Assembly: GCA_031772625.1 (NCBI GenBank)
Contig: CM062810.1
Location: 710,261,584 to 710,325,583, forward strand
Direction: 5' to 3'
Length of the DNA stretch: 64,000 nt
Origin: Pinus tabuliformis
Lineage: Eukaryota; Streptophyta; Pinopsida; Pinales; Pinaceae
Within the stretch, counting starts at the first letter, position 1. Every line of letters starts with the position of its first letter. Positions 22,768 through 35,117 of this stretch are shown here, one piece after another. Made by a program: the position numbers and the translations under genes. A model generated the notes under the pieces. That model was given only the letters and a program-made list of their open reading frames with translations. It ran no database searches and had not been told where the DNA came from.

Positions 22768-23821
22768 TGTTATAGACAATTTTGTGCCTTACAGCAACAG
22801 GCATGAATTGTCAATAATCCAAGGGATCCAAAGTTCCCTAAACATGATGTTCTTACCCCTAGAGGAACAAGGTCAACAAACCAACAGCTCTCAGATCAGC
22901 TCTCCACCTGAAAATACTCAAAAACAAGCAATCCTGAAATCAAAGCAGGTGCTCCACTAGGCTTCTGCGCTGAAACACAACTCCTCCATGGTGTACCTGC
23001 GTTGCAAAGCAGGTAGAACAAAGGCCACCTGCGTTGAGCGAGTTTGGACATGTGGCACACTGAGTCATTGCTCTGGAATATTCCAAAAATGACACTTGGA
23101 TCAGGGATTTCGCCTTGTGATGAGTCAAAGGCTCTGTTTCTCCAAGTGGAAGCAAAGTTCTCCAAGTGGACTCAAGAACTGAAGATCAACTGAAGAGAGA
23201 GAGGACACAAGGCAGCAACACATCAGTTGCAAGCTGACTCATCCTTTCTCAATTCATCTATATATTGAGCTCTCTCCTATGAGCTCAGGAGGCTGGAATT
23301 TTGTGCAAAGTAATGATATGCTGTTGGTTTCACTATAGAACTATTAGGTGATTGCTTGAAGGAGGTGAAGAGGAGAAATTCTTTCTGCTGGGAGGTGTTG
23401 CTGGATTGGAGCCTTCAATGGTTGTAACCTTCTCAGAACTTTACTTCTTCCATTAATAAAAGCTATTGAGGTTCTTCTATATGCAGTTGTTTCAATGATG
23501 TATTGTGATGATTGTATATTTGATTTATGCTAATCCTTGAATCAGTTATGAATGCATGCTTCTTGTAGTTTCCTTCTTTGTTATTTTGCAGGATCTCATT
23601 GTAGCTGGGCCAGCAAAAGAGCAAAGAGCTAAGAGCAAGCAGCAAAGAGAAGAGATTGGAGCAAATATTAAGCGCAAGGCAACAGTTAGTGCATTTCTTC
23701 ATTCTCTCTTGCTTTCATAAAGAAGTAAACCTTAAGTAGTTTTCTTTACAGTTGTTGCTGAGGTACTATCACCCTTAGAGTGGGATAGGGTCATCCGAAT
23801 CGGATACTTTTCCCTACAACA
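22768..23821 (+). mobile_element. 3' LTR of the gypsy element
   Basis: 1054 bp with TG...CA ends, about 8 substitutions from the 5' LTR and no length difference. Followed by the target duplication ACGCT at 23822-23826, after which unit A resumes. Confidence 0.97.
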
Positions 23822-23826
23822 ACGCT
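23822..23826. repeat. target-site duplication, right
   Basis: ACGCT, matching 15653-15657. Confidence 0.97.
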
Positions 23827-23874
23827 ACATGAATTCTTCATTTCAAACATCCTTTCATATTCCTTACTTCAGAA

Positions 23875-24135
23875 ATGCTGACTATCACATGCCCACAACT
23901 GAGAAATGATATACCCTCAAACAGTATTTCGTTGGCTCCACAGAACTTGTTTTATAAAGTCCAGTGTAGCGATGCCGACGTTTCAAAAAAAAACTTGACC
24001 AAATCATTTGGATTGGGCACATATGATTTTTTTTATACAACAGGAACAAGCTCAGCAACCATTGCAGATGCAGCTACAACTTCCATTAGTACTTCTGAAA
24101 GATATATCAGGCGAAACACTTCTATAACCCAGTGA
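23875..24135 (+). other. unrecognised conserved ORF after CHX, unit A
   Basis: 86 codons (MLTITCPQLRNDIPSNSISL, then SFGLGTYDFFYTTGTSSATI, STSERYIRRNTSITQ). Related readings recur about 70 bp after the CHX stop in all units (30000-30260, 36174-36560, 42250-42522), and unit C extends to 128 codons. I do not recognise the protein. It may be a third captured exon or retroelement sequence. Confidence 0.4.
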
Positions 24136-24189
24136 CAAATACAGTAAGGAGTAAATGAAGAGTATCACAATGTCTGTGCTGCAGATTCA

Positions 24190-25199
24190 ATTAGCTCGAA
24201 GGGTATGTTTGAAACTTATTCAGAGAAAGAGGTCCTTGTGGGCATTTCATGGCACTTGTTAATACTGATGGATCTGGCGCTAATTATAAAAATTGGTTTT
24301 AAACGGAAAAAGAGAAGGTGAAAGGTCAAAATCCCAATTAAATGAAGAATACCTACCATAGTGGAAAAATAGGAAACGATGGTCTATTTGTGACTTCAGT
24401 TACAATTTCAAGGGATTCACACCTACAGATGTCACTTTTTCAGATCCGAGCAAAATGTAACGCTGCTCCTTTAGCGATGGATGGCTTTTCATCTTCAGTT
24501 AGTAATGATTAAATCATCCCATATTCTGAGTCGATTCATTTTTTGATAGAGTGAGTCTATTTATTGTATAGAAATTTTTTGAAAAAGGTTTCTGAGTTCT
24601 GGCAAACAGTGGGAGAGCTGTGAAGGAAAAATTCACTGTACAATTTTTTGATAGGGATTTAATGAAAAGATACAACTCTGACTCCTGAGATTCTTGTGGT
24701 GTGAATTCAACATTTGTCTTTTCCGTTGTTTCATATGTAGCTTGTTATGTTTCCATTTTATTTCATAATCATTCCTAAATGAATACTTTTAAGTGAGAAA
24801 GGCAGAATCCAGTTTGCTGCTCTGCCTTGGGAAGGTATTCATGTTTTGTGTTTTCTTTTGTTTGATAAGGATTCATCCATTGCCCTTGTCAACCTCTCAG
24901 CATTCTTTTCATTCCATATAATTTCAAAATTGAATGCTAAATTTATTGCCTGTCTTGCCTCCTTAGATAATCTGTGTCTTGGATTTCATCTCCCTGCTCA
25001 TGCTATTCTCAATCCCACGCTGCCCAGAAAACCCAGTCATTTATCAAATTACCCCTTTCCTATCCATTTACTAGCCTAAAATCAGTTCCCATTTTTAGTC
25101 ATCTCCTGTCCTCGTAGGGCTAGCTACGAGGCTGAGCTTGGTTTGATGTTGCCTCGAGTTTCACCTTCTTTTAGCCTGAGGCAGATTCGAGCGCTAACA
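24190..25199 (+). other. non-coding 3' part of candidate LTR, unit A
   Basis: AT-rich and conserved in all four units (B 30310-31369, C 36560-37544, D 42540-43631). It holds no supported gene. It ends in GAGCGCTAACA. Units B-D share a roughly 50-bp block near the end that unit A lacks, a useful marker for the order of duplication. Confidence 0.6.
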
Positions 25200-25202
25200 T
25201 AT

Positions 25203-25220
25203 TGGCGACCATACTGGGGA
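25203..25220 (+). other. primer-binding-site-like sequence, unit A
   Basis: TGGCGACCATACTGGGGA lies three bases after the LTR-like end. Identical copies are at 31373-31390 (B) and 37548-37565 (C). Its TGGCGAC...CTGGGGA form resembles gypsy primer sites and gives the element its plus orientation, with gag downstream. Confidence 0.65.
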
Positions 25221-25289
25221 ATGAAATGGTTTACTTGTAGATTGTTTTGCCCCAGTACATATCTCAAGTTCAGAGCTGATTGTTGATAG

Positions 25290-26822
25290 TGAACAACGAT
25301 CAAACATAAGAAGACGACTGAAATCATTCACTTGGTGACTCCATTCACTGAAGAATCCGTGCAATCAATCCTTCATGGTGACTCCACTGCAGAGGGATTA
25401 ATAGCTTTGAGGTTTCTTAATATGGATCGGATTGCAAGAAGATACGCTCCCATGAGTCGAGATCACATCCCAGGTTTCCCAAATAAAATGCCCAAGGTAG
25501 TTGGTCAAAGAATTTGCCTGTTCAGAAATGTGGAAGGTAATGACACTGCTCTTCATCTGGTGAAATTTCACATTCACGTGCATAAATTAAAGATCGATTT
25601 TCCTGAAGACTGTTTGATGAAAATGTTTATGGCCACTCTAGAAGACGAAGCCCGATCTTGGTATGAAAGCTTGCCACCTGCTTCCATTTATTGTCTAAAG
25701 GATTTTCATTCGATATTCTTTGAGAAGTATAAAGAAACTTATCCATCATTAAATCTAGTTCATGATTGTTGCAAACATGCTTCTACTTTTATTGAAAGCC
25801 TTGAAAAATATTACGAAGATGATAATTTCATGGATGATGAAATCATGGAAGCATTGTATGAAAATCTGTTTCAGTAGTCTACGGAACTCCTAGAGGAAAC
25901 TTTGCAGCAGGATCAAAATCAGCAGGTTAAAGATTTCCACATGACTGAAAAGGATCAAAAAGGAAGTCCTATTTCAGATCTGGTTGAAATAAAAGAGGAT
26001 ACGCAGGAAAATGATGTTCCAATCTCAGAAAATGATGATGATAAACCAGATCGAGAGACGGATTGTGATGAGGAAAAATATGTTGTTCCAGATCTCATAG
26101 AAGAGAATTGTCTTGTTGAGGCTGCCTCAAATGAGGAAGATAGAGTTACAGGCCTAACTGCCCTCATCTCATCAGAACACAGCCTTCCTACCAAGGTAAT
26201 CCAGTCTATGTATGAACAACAAAATGAGACCTTCGTTCAAGTAAGCGAAAAGGTTCCTTTGGATGAATCTTTAGTAGATAGTAGAAATGTCATTTGTGTG
26301 CTTCAAGAATCATATGAAGTTTCTCTTCTTGTGATTAATGAATGTAATAAGGAACATGAAAACCTGGTTGTCATATCATATGAAGATGACCTATAGCACA
26401 TTCACACCACAGAAGATTAAAACATTCAAGATTTCCATTCAGATTCCTCTTCATATGTTTCATGTGTTGAAATGTTTTTCCAAGAAGATATCTGCTCATC
26501 TACCTGTTCAGAGTTTTTTGAAGCCCAGGAGCATACTTTTACTGAAGTGCATGATGAAGAAAGTTCAGAAATTGAAGCAAAGGACACCTTGTTTCTTCAG
26601 CAGGAAGAAAATCTTCATGTTTTTCACGATCCAATGGTAGATTTATTGCAGTCAGCAGTGAAGGTGATCATTGTAGTGTCCAATGATGAAGGAGATCAGG
26701 TTAAATTAGCTTTTTGGATGCCCAGTTACAAGTATCTACTGTTGAACAGAAGATCTGATAGGAAAAATCAGTCAAGAAGCCATCTTCTTGATTGGTTACA
26801 TTGGCATTTTGATATAGTTTGA
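25290..26822 (+). mobile_element. Ty3/gypsy gag fossil, unit A
   Basis: Retrotransposon gag capsid-like domain followed by an acidic tail. The diagnostic part reads KFHIHVHKLKIDFPEDCLMK, MFMATLEDEARSWYESLPP and FHSIFFEKYKETYPS, matching the PF03732-type pattern (LKDKAKSWLNSLPP style). The tail is rich in Asp and Glu and ends LLDWLHWHFDIV. No zinc knuckle, protease or pol follows, so the unit is gag-only. It is broken (about two or three interruptions). Confidence 0.85.
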
Positions 26823-27431
26823 TCGTATATGGCCTTGTAAGAAACATAGGTGGCCATGCAATGCCACCAAGCTTTAAGTTTTAAGTCCAGGTCTTTTCCA
26901 TTTTGAGTTAGTTTGTTAGAGTCAATTTTCTCACTCATTTCAGTTTGCATTGAGTTAGTTTGATTCAAGTTTCAACCAATAAATTGAGTCATGTTGGTTT
27001 GTCGGAATAATGGACTCCATAACCCAATGGACGAAGGCACTGTCTAGCTCTCCTAGAGATCTGATGTTCTTGGCACCTCCACGGAGTGGGAGCTGCCATC
27101 CCAATTGGAGCCAATGTTAGACTCAGTCTTGTCAGTCCTCTGTCAGAGTCAAATTCACCAAGGTTCATTTCTCGTCATTTGCAGTCATCAAATACCAGTT
27201 TGGTCAAAAAGAGTCATTTTAATCCTTGAGTCCAGGGTTTTGTCTCCAGAAGTGTTCACTAACGCCTGTAGGCCTAAGAGAGCTTAAATAATGTTTCACT
27301 TCAAGATTCACATTATTAATAATGCTGAAGAACATTCCTTCTTGAAAACTCTGTTTTGAAGAAGAATTATTAAGTTTGTTTAATACATGATTGATAAGGT
27401 TTTACAGTTCTTCAGGCAGCCCTGCCATCTT
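26823..27431 (+). other. region between gag and next unit marker, A/B
   Basis: Non-coding, conserved in B (32991-33598) and C (39061-39670). It contains AATAAA near 26979 and a 60-codon frame in A that also occurs in C but is unrecognised. A polypurine-like run follows 80 bp into the next unit. Confidence 0.5.
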
Positions 27432-28196
27432 GCTGGGTTCAACAACTCCCATCCCTGCAAAACGATCAACAGAAGAACCATCATTTCAGCGAAAGAAGGT
27501 CAGAGAAGGAAATGTTGAAAGGAGACTATGAGAGAGGTTTTGAGCCATTCAGGGTTGTTGAGGAACAATAAAAATAGAAGAAGAACTTTTCAAAGTTTCA
27601 TCATAAGAAATCACAATAATCAGGGTATAGGTTATGACAGGGGTCCAACAGTTGTAGGTTAACTTATCTTCAGTTGTCATGTACCAATTTTCTCCAACGA
27701 AAGGTGTCTCAATCCTTCAAACATTGCACGAACCACAGAAATTTCGTTGAGCTGCTAGCAATGTCATTTGTCTTGCTTTACATCGTTTATAGAGGAGTAC
27801 TCCCAGACTTCAATATTAGATAGGTCGGCTTCATGGTGTAGTTTATCCTTCCTTTATGTATGAGTAGGGAGTCTAGATAGTATGGTTGCTACACTTAGAG
27901 ATCTGACTCTTCAACTTCCTCCAGCAGAAATACTTCAAAATTACGATCCTTGCAATGCTTCAAGAAACTATCCTTACAAGGATAGCTCTACCAAGTGTAC
28001 AAGTCAGCCTTCTATATAATAATGGTGTATTAGGATTGGATCTTTATCATACCAGCTACCACAGGTTTGAGACTGTCACTACGGGTTCGGATCACCACAG
28101 ACCTTTGTATCACCTCAAGTTCGGTCTGCTAGCACAGAATTCAGATTTTTTATAGAATAATCACTGCTACAGGGAGATCAGGTTTCAAAAATTTGG

Positions 28197-28733
28197 ATGT
28201 CACACAGGATGATTCAACAATGGAAAATAGTCTCTGTTGAAGAGGCAAAGCAACGGTTGGAGGCAGAGTGCACACAACTTAGGAATCTCGTTAAAGACCT
28301 CGAAAGAAGAGCAGTGAAAACACAGAATGGTGAAGGAAATGAGGAACCCATAGCAGTTGTTGGCATTATGGCTTGCAATTGTGCTGATTACTTGGAAAGA
28401 ACAATTAAATCAATTCTAAAGTATCATGGACCTGTGGCTTCAAAGTTTCCTGCTTTTCATATCACAGGATGGCCCAGATTATTCAGTGAGAAGCGAAGCT
28501 TTGAGATACACTAAGTTCGAATATATGCAACACTTGGATTATGAACCAGTACGAACTGAAAGGCCAGGAGAGTTGACTGCTTATTACAAAATAGCGAATC
28601 AGTATAAATGGGCCTCAGAAAGCAGTTTGTTCAGGATGTTGAATTTCTCTATCGATCAGACTTCTTCCTTGGACTAGGGTGGATGCTGAAAAAGACTATG
28701 TGGGATGAGTTGGCTCCAAAATGGCCCATCTAA
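28197..28733 (+). pseudogene. GnTI fragment, unit B
   Basis: Second copy of the same intron-free GnTI fragment. It shows EEPIAVVGIMACNCADYLER, TIKSILKYHGPVASKFP and MQHLDYEPVRTERPGELTAY, then [12 protein letters not shown] and APKWPI. It has the same internal gap and the same terminal stop as copy A, so both features predate amplification. It lies about 220 bp upstream of CHX copy B. Confidence 0.88.
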
Positions 28734-28764
28734 ATGAAGAAAACAAAGGAATAAGGGATGAAAT

Positions 28765-28905
28765 TGGCCAGCGTGGCGCATATGATGACTGGCGCGGCGC
28801 ACATGGGCCTCGCGACGCACTGGGCATGATCATCCAGTGAAAAATATACACTAGAGCGGCGCACATGGCGTGCGTGGTGCACATGGAGAATGGCGCGGCG
28901 TACAG
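28765..28905 (+). repeat. CpG-rich linker repeat, unit B
   Basis: Counterpart of the unit A linker. Several CpG sites appear as TpG or CpA compared with the other copies, as expected of methylated DNA. Confidence 0.75.
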
Positions 28906-28939
28906 GCTCGAAATCACTAAATTTTGCCTTTTTTCCCTC

Positions 28940-29932
28940 AAATTGCATAAGGAATTCGCCACTTAGCACTGGAATTACCTTACCGTTTGTGGCTGGTATT
29001 GGGGTTGCTTATGTGCTCAGGGCAACGATTTCGAAGGGTGTGGGCTATGGACAGTTCCTCGTCTTCATGGGTGTATCGATGTCTATCACTGCATTCCCGG
29101 TACTTGCTAGGATACTTGCAGAGCTCAAGCTTCTCACCACCGATGTGGGACAGATGGCCATGGCTGCAGCTGCTGTGAATGACGTGGTTGCTTGGGTTCT
29201 TCTGGCCGTTGCCATTGCCCTTTCGGGAACAGACAAGAATCCGGTCATATCAGTCTATGTTCTGCTCTGTGGCTTAGCATTTGTTATTTTCATGATGGTG
29301 GCCGTGAAGCCAGCCATGTCCTATATTGGCCATCATTCATCTGACAATCAACCGGTGAGCGAAGAATGCGTTTGCTCTACACTTGCGGGAGTGCTAGCAG
29401 CTGGATTGGCAATGGATGTAATTGGGATACGCTCAATCTTTGGAGCTTTTGTGTTTGGTTTGACGATTCCGAAAGACGGCCCATTCGCAGGGATGCTTAT
29501 TGAAAAGATTGAAGACTTTGTGTCTGGCTTGCTGCTGCCATTGTATTTTGCGTCCAGTGGTTTGAAGACTAATGTCGCAACGATTCATGGGAGCACGCTC
29601 TGGGTTTTCTTGTTTTGGTTATGGGGACTGCCAGTGCTGGGAAGATTCTGGGTACGTTTTTTGTTGCGATTGCCCACAAAGTGCCTTGTCGAGAAGCAAT
29701 GACTCTAGGATTCTTGATGAACACCAAAGGATTGGTTGAGTTGATTGTCCTCAACATCGGAAAGGATAGGAGGGTCCTGAATGAAGAAGTATTCACGATC
29801 TTGGTGCTCATGGCTTTGTTCACCACATTCATCACCACCCCTTTAGTAACAGCTACATACAAGCTAGTGCACGAAGGGTACCTGATTATTGGGCGTATGA
29901 TTCATAAAAGAAGGCGGGTTTTGTTGTGCTGA
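28940..29932 (+). pseudogene. CHX cation/H+ exchanger fragment, unit B
   Basis: The best-preserved CHX copy. It reads from GITLPFVAGIGVAYVLRATI through FLVFMGVSMSITAFPVLARI and AAAAVNDVVAWVLLAVAIAL to FGLTIPKDGPFAGMLIEKIE, and retains the ND pair characteristic of many CPA2 exchangers. The last part ([20 protein letters not shown] to VLLC) is in another frame. Truncated at both ends like the other copies, so no complete exchanger can be made. Confidence 0.92.
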
Positions 29933-31464
29933 AGAAACAAGGGGCGACACGCTACATGAATTCTTTGTTTTAGATATCGTTTCATATTCCTTACTTCAGA
30001 AATGCTGACTATCACATGCCCACAACTGAGAATGATATACCCTCAAACAGTATTTCGTTGGCTCCACAGAACTTGTTTTATAAATCCAGTGCAGTGACGC
30101 CAACGTTTCAACAAAAGACATGACCAAATCATTTGAATTGGGCACATATGATTTTTTTTATACAACAAGAACAAGCTCAACAACCATTGCAGATGTGGCT
30201 ACAACTTCCATTAGTACTTCTGAAAGATATATCAGGCGAAACACCTCTATAACCCAGTGACAAATACAGTAAGGAGTAAATGAATAGTATCACAATGTCT
30301 GTGCTGTAGATTCAATTAGGTCGAAGGTTATGTTTGAAACTTATTCAGAGACAGAGGTCCTTGTGGGCGTTTCATGGCACTTGTTAATACTGATGGATCT
30401 GGCGCTAATTATAAAAATTGGTTTTAAACGGCAAAAGAGAAGGTGAAAGGTCAAAAGCCCAATTAAATGAAGAATACCTACCACAGCCGAAAAATAGGAA
30501 ACGATGGTCTATTTCTGACTTCAGTTACAATTTCAAGGGATTCACACCTACAGATGTCACTTTTTCAGATCCGAGCAAAATGTAACGCTGCTCCTTTAGC
30601 GATGGATGGCTTTTCATCTTCAGTTAGTAATGATTAAATCATCCCATATTCTGAGTCGATTCATTTTTTGATAGAGTGAGTCTATTTATTGTATAGAAAA
30701 TTTTTGAAAAAGGGTTTTGAGTTCTGGCAAACAGTGGGAGAGCTGTGAAGGAAAACTTCACTGTACAGTTTTTTGACAGGGATTTAATGAAAAGATACAG
30801 CTCTGACTCCTGAGATTCTTGTGGTGTGAATTCAGCATTTGTCTTTTCCTTTGTTTCATATGTAGCTTGTTATGTTTCCATTTCATTTCATAATCATTCC
30901 TAAATGAATACTTTTAATGAGAAAGGCGGAATCCAGTTTGATGCTCTGCTTTGGGAAGGTATTCATGTTTTGTGTTTTCTTCTGTTTGATAAGGATTCAT
31001 CTATTGCCCTTGTCAACCTCTCAGCATTCTTTTCATTCCATATAATTTCAAAATTGAATGCTAAATTTATTGCCTGTCTTGCCTCCTGAGATAATCTGTG
31101 TCTCGGATTTAATCTCCCTGCTCATGCTATTCTCGATCCCACGCTGCCCAGAAAACCTAGTCATTTATCAAATTACCCCTTTCCTATCCATTTACTAGCC
31201 TAAAATCAGTTCCCATTTTTAGTCATCTCGCACCCGATTGTTCATTTTATCGAGATTGACTAGAGAGAACCCTCTCCTGTCCTCGTAGGGCTAGCTACGA
31301 GGCTAAGCTTGGTTTAATGTTGCCTCAAGTTTCCCTTCTTTCAGCCTGAGGCAGATTCGAGCGCTAACATAGTGGCGACCATACTGGGGAACGAAATGGT
31401 TTATTATTAGATTGTTTTGCCCAATACATATCTCAAGTTCATAGCTGATTGTTGATGGTGAACA

Positions 31465-32990
31465 ATGATCAGACATAAGAAGACCGCTGAAATCATTCAC
31501 CTGGCGACTCCATTCACTGAAGAATCCATGCAATCAATCCTTCATGGTGACTCCACTTCAGAGGGATCAGTAGCTTTGAGGTTTCTTAATATGGATTGGA
31601 TTGCAAGAAGATACGCTCCCATGAGCCGAGATCACATCCCAGATTTTCCAAATAAAATGCCCAAGGTAGATTGGTCAAAGAATTTGCCTGTGTTCAGAAA
31701 TGTGGAAGGTAATGACGCTGCTCTTCATCTAGTGAAATTTTACATTCACGTGCATAAATTAAAGATCGATTTTCTTGAAGACTGTTTGATGAAAATGTTT
31801 ATGGCCACTCTGGAAGACAAAGCCCGATCTTGGTATGAAAGCTTGCCACCTGCTTCCATTTATTGTCTAAAGGATTTTCATTCGATATTCTTTGAGAAGT
31901 ATAAAGAAACTTATCCATCATTAAATCTAGTTCATGAATGTTGCAAACATGCTTCTACTTTTATTGAAAGCCTTGAAAAATATTAGGAAGATGATAATTT
32001 CATGGATGATGAAATCATGGAAGCATTGTATGAAAATCGGTTTCAGCAGTCTACAAAACTCTTAGAGGAAACTTTGCAGCAGGATCAAAATCAGCAGGTT
32101 AAAGATTTCCACATGACTGAAAAGGATGAAAAAGGAAGCCCTATTTCAGATATGGTTGAAATAAAAGAGGATACGCAGGAAAATGATGTTCCAATCTTAG
32201 AAAATGATGATGATAAACCAGATCGAGAGACGGATTGTGATGAGGAAAAATATGTTTTTCCAGATCTCATAAAAGAGAATTGCATTTCTGAGGCTGCCTC
32301 AAATGAAGAAGATAGAGTTACAGGCCTAACTGCCCTCATCTCATCAGAACACAACCTTCCTACCAAGGTAATCCAGTCTATGCATGAACAACAAAATGAG
32401 ACCTTCGTTCAAGTAAGCGAAAAGGTTCCTTTGGATGAATCTTTAGTAGATGGTAGAAATGTCATTTGTGCGCTTCAAGAATCATATGAAGTTTCTCTTC
32501 TTGTGATTAATGAATGTAATAAGGAACATGAAAACCTGGTTGTCATATCATATGAGGATGACCTATAGCACATTCACACCACAGAAGATCAAAATATTCA
32601 GGATTTCCATTCAGATTCCTCTTCATATGTTTCATGTGTTGAAATGTTTTTCCAAGAAGATATCTGCTCATCTACCTGTTCAAAGTTTTTTGAAGCCCAG
32701 GAGCATACTTTTACTGAAGTGCATGATGAAGGAAGATCAGAAATTGAAGCAAAGAACACCTTGTTTCTTCACCAGGAAGAAAATATTCATGTTTTTCACG
32801 ATCTAATTTTATTGCAGTTAGCAGTGAAGGTGATCATTGTAGTGTTCAGTGATGAAGGAGATCAGGTTAAATTAGCTTTTTGGATGCCCAGTTACAAGTA
32901 TCTATTGTTGACCAGAAGATCTGATAGGAAGAATTAGTCAAGAAGCCATCTTCTTGATTGGTTACATTGGCATTTTGATATAGTTTGATC
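31465..32990 (+). mobile_element. Ty3/gypsy gag fossil, unit B
   Basis: Second gag copy, starting at the ATG at 31465 (MIRHKKTAEIIHLATPFTEE). It has the same capsid-like core (HKLKIDFLEDCLMKMFMATL, ARSWYESLPPASIYCLKDFH) and the same acidic tail. Broken, with about two or three interruptions. Confidence 0.87.
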
Positions 32991-34367
32991 GTATATGGCC
33001 TTGTAATAAACATAGCTGGCCATGCACTGCCACCAAGCTTTAAGTTTTAAGTCCAGGTCTTTGCCATTTTGAGTTAGTTTGTTAGTGTCAAGTTTCTCAG
33101 TAATTTCAGTTTGCATTGAGTCAGTTTGAGTCAAGTTTCAACAAATAAATTGAGTCACGCTGGTTTGTCGGAATAATGGACTCCATAACCCAATGGACGA
33201 AGGCACTGTCTAGCTCTCCCAAAGATCTGATGTTCTTGGCACCTCCACGGAGCAGGAGCTGCCATCCCAATTGGAGCCAATGTTAGACTCAGTCTTGTCA
33301 GTCCTCTGTCAGAGTCGAATTCACCAAGGTTCATTTCTCGTCATTTGCAGTCATCAAATACTAGTTTGGTAAAAAAGAGTCATTTTAATCCTTGAGTCGA
33401 GGGTTTTGTCTCCATAAGTGTTCACTAACACCTGCAGGCCTAAGAGAGCTTCAATAAGGTTTCACTTCAAGATTCACATTATTAATAATGCTAAAGGACA
33501 TTCCTTCTTGAAAACTCTGTTTTGAAGAATAATTATTAAGTTTGTTTAATACATGATTGATAAGGTTTTACAGTTCTTCAAGCAGCCCTTCCCATCTTGC
33601 TGGGTTCAACAACTCCCATCCCTGCAAAATGATCAACAGAAGAACCATCATTTCAGCGAAAGAAGGTCAGAGAAGGAAATTTTGAAAGGAGACTATGAGA
33701 AAGGTTTTGAGCCATTCAGGGTTGTTGAGGAACAATTATTAAAAATACAAGAAGAACTTTTCAAAGTTTCATCATGAGAAATCAAAATAATCAGGGTATA
33801 GGTTATGACAGGGGTCCATCTGTTGCAGGTTAAATTATCTTCAGTTGTCATGTACCAATTTTCTCCAACGAAAGGTGTCTCAATCCTTCAACCATTTCAC
33901 AAACCACAGAAATTTCGTTGAGCTGCTAGCAATGTCATTTGTCTTGCTTTACATCGTTTATAGAGGAGTACTTTCAGACTTCAGTATTAGATAGGTCGGC
34001 TTCATGGTGTAGTTCATCCTTCCTTTATGTATGAGTAGGGAGTCTAGATGGTATGGTTGCTACACTTAGAGATCTGACCCTTCAACTTCCTCCAGCAGAA
34101 ATACTTCAAAATTACGATCCTTGCAATGCTTCAAGAAACTATCCTTACAAGGATAGCTCTACCAAGTGTACAAGTCAACCTTCTATATAATAATGGTGTA
34201 TTAGGATTGGATCTTTATCATACCAGCTACCACAGGTTTGGGACTGTCACTATGGGTTCGGATCACCACAGACCTTCGTATCACCTCAAGTGCGGTCTGC
34301 TAGCACAGAATTCAAATTTTTTATAGAATAATCACTGCTACGGGGAGATCAAGTTTCACCAATTTGG

Positions 34368-34904
34368 ATGTCACACAGGATGATTCAACAAGGGAAAATT
34401 GTCACCGTTGAAGAGGCAAAGCAATGGTTGGAGGCAAAGTGCACACAACTTAGGAGTCTTGTTAAAGACCTTGAAAGAAGAGCAGTGAAAACACAGAATG
34501 GTGAAGGAAATGAGGAACCCATAGCAGTTGTTGTCATTATGGTTTGCAATCGTGCTGATTACTTGGAAAGAACAATTAAATCAATTCTAAAGTATCATGG
34601 ACCTGTGGCTTCAAAGTTTCCCACTTTTCATATCACAGGATGGCCCAGATTATTCAGTGAGAAGCAAAGCTTTGAGATACACTCAGTTTGAATATATGCA
34701 GCACTTGGATTTTGAACTACTACGAACTGAAAGGCCAGGAGAGTTGTCTGCTTATTAGAAAATAGCGAATCATTATAAATGGTCTTCAGAAAGCAGTTTG
34801 TTCAGGATGCTAAATTGCTCTATCGATCAAACTTCTTCCCTGGACTAGGGTGTATGCTGACAAAGACTGTGTGGGATGAGTCGGCTCCAAAATGGCCCAT
34901 CTAA
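34368..34904 (+). pseudogene. GnTI fragment, unit C
   Basis: Third copy, with MVCNRADYLERTIKSILKYH and FSEKQSFEIH-type flanking readings. Same internal gap and same end (APKWPI and stop). Like the others it lacks the transmembrane anchor, the EDD metal site and the C-terminal third. Confidence 0.87.
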
Positions 34905-34939
34905 ATGAAGAAAACAAAGGAATAAGGGATGAAATTGGC

Positions 34940-35070
34940 CAGCACGGCGCCTAGGATGACTGGCACGGCGCACGTGGACCTTGTGGCGCACTGGGCGCGA
35001 TCATCTAGTGCAAAATATACACTAGCGCGACTCACATGGTGTGCGTGGCGCACATGGAGAATGGCGCGGC
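34940..35070 (+). repeat. CpG-rich linker repeat, unit C
   Basis: Counterpart of the linker in unit A, with degenerate GCGCACATGG repeats between the GnTI and CHX fragments. Confidence 0.75.
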
Positions 35071-35117
35071 ATACAGGCTCGAAATCACTAAATTTTGCCT
35101 TTTTTCCCTCAAATTGT

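Larger units (their letters stand above)
15658..23821 (+). mobile_element. non-autonomous Ty3/gypsy (Tat/Ogre-like) element, complete-looking
   Basis: An 8164-bp element with two LTRs of 1054 bp, a primer-binding site, a polypurine tract, one long ORF with zinc knuckles and an aspartic-protease-like segment, and no visible reverse transcriptase, RNase H or integrase. It is flanked by a 5-bp target duplication (ACGCT) and sits in array unit A only. LTRs differ at about 8 of 1054 positions (0.76%), pointing to an insertion a few million years old if a slow conifer-like rate near 1e-9 per site per year applies. Movement would need enzymes supplied in trans. Lineage is inferred from primer-site style and layout. 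Confidence 0.93.
13213..25199 (+). mobile_element. candidate LTR, unit A (interrupted)
   Basis: In each unit a purine run (here AGAGAAGGGAA, 13202-13212) precedes TGTTGAAAGGAGAC, and GAGCGCTAACA precedes a primer-site-like sequence 3.8-3.9 kb later. This fits an LTR with TGTT...AACA ends. In A the span includes the 8.17-kb insertion at 15658-23826; without it the length is about 3.82 kb. The 3' end is well supported by the adjacent primer site. The 5' end is a guess, because an open frame crosses it in unit C. If right, the captured host genes lie inside the LTR. Confidence 0.4.
27512..31369 (+). mobile_element. candidate LTR, unit B
   Basis: Same landmarks as in unit A: purine run AGAGAAGGAAA, start TGTTGAAAGG, end GCTAACA, then a primer-site-like TGGCGACCATACTGGGGA at 31373-31390. 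About 3.86 kb. It contains GnTI and CHX fragments. The 5' boundary is uncertain. Confidence 0.4.

Noticed and set aside
24257-25199. A 0.94-kb LTR beginning TGTTAATACTGATGG in each unit
   Set aside because: Length would be plausible but no polypurine tract precedes it; less supported than the start after AGAGAAGGGAA, though not excluded.
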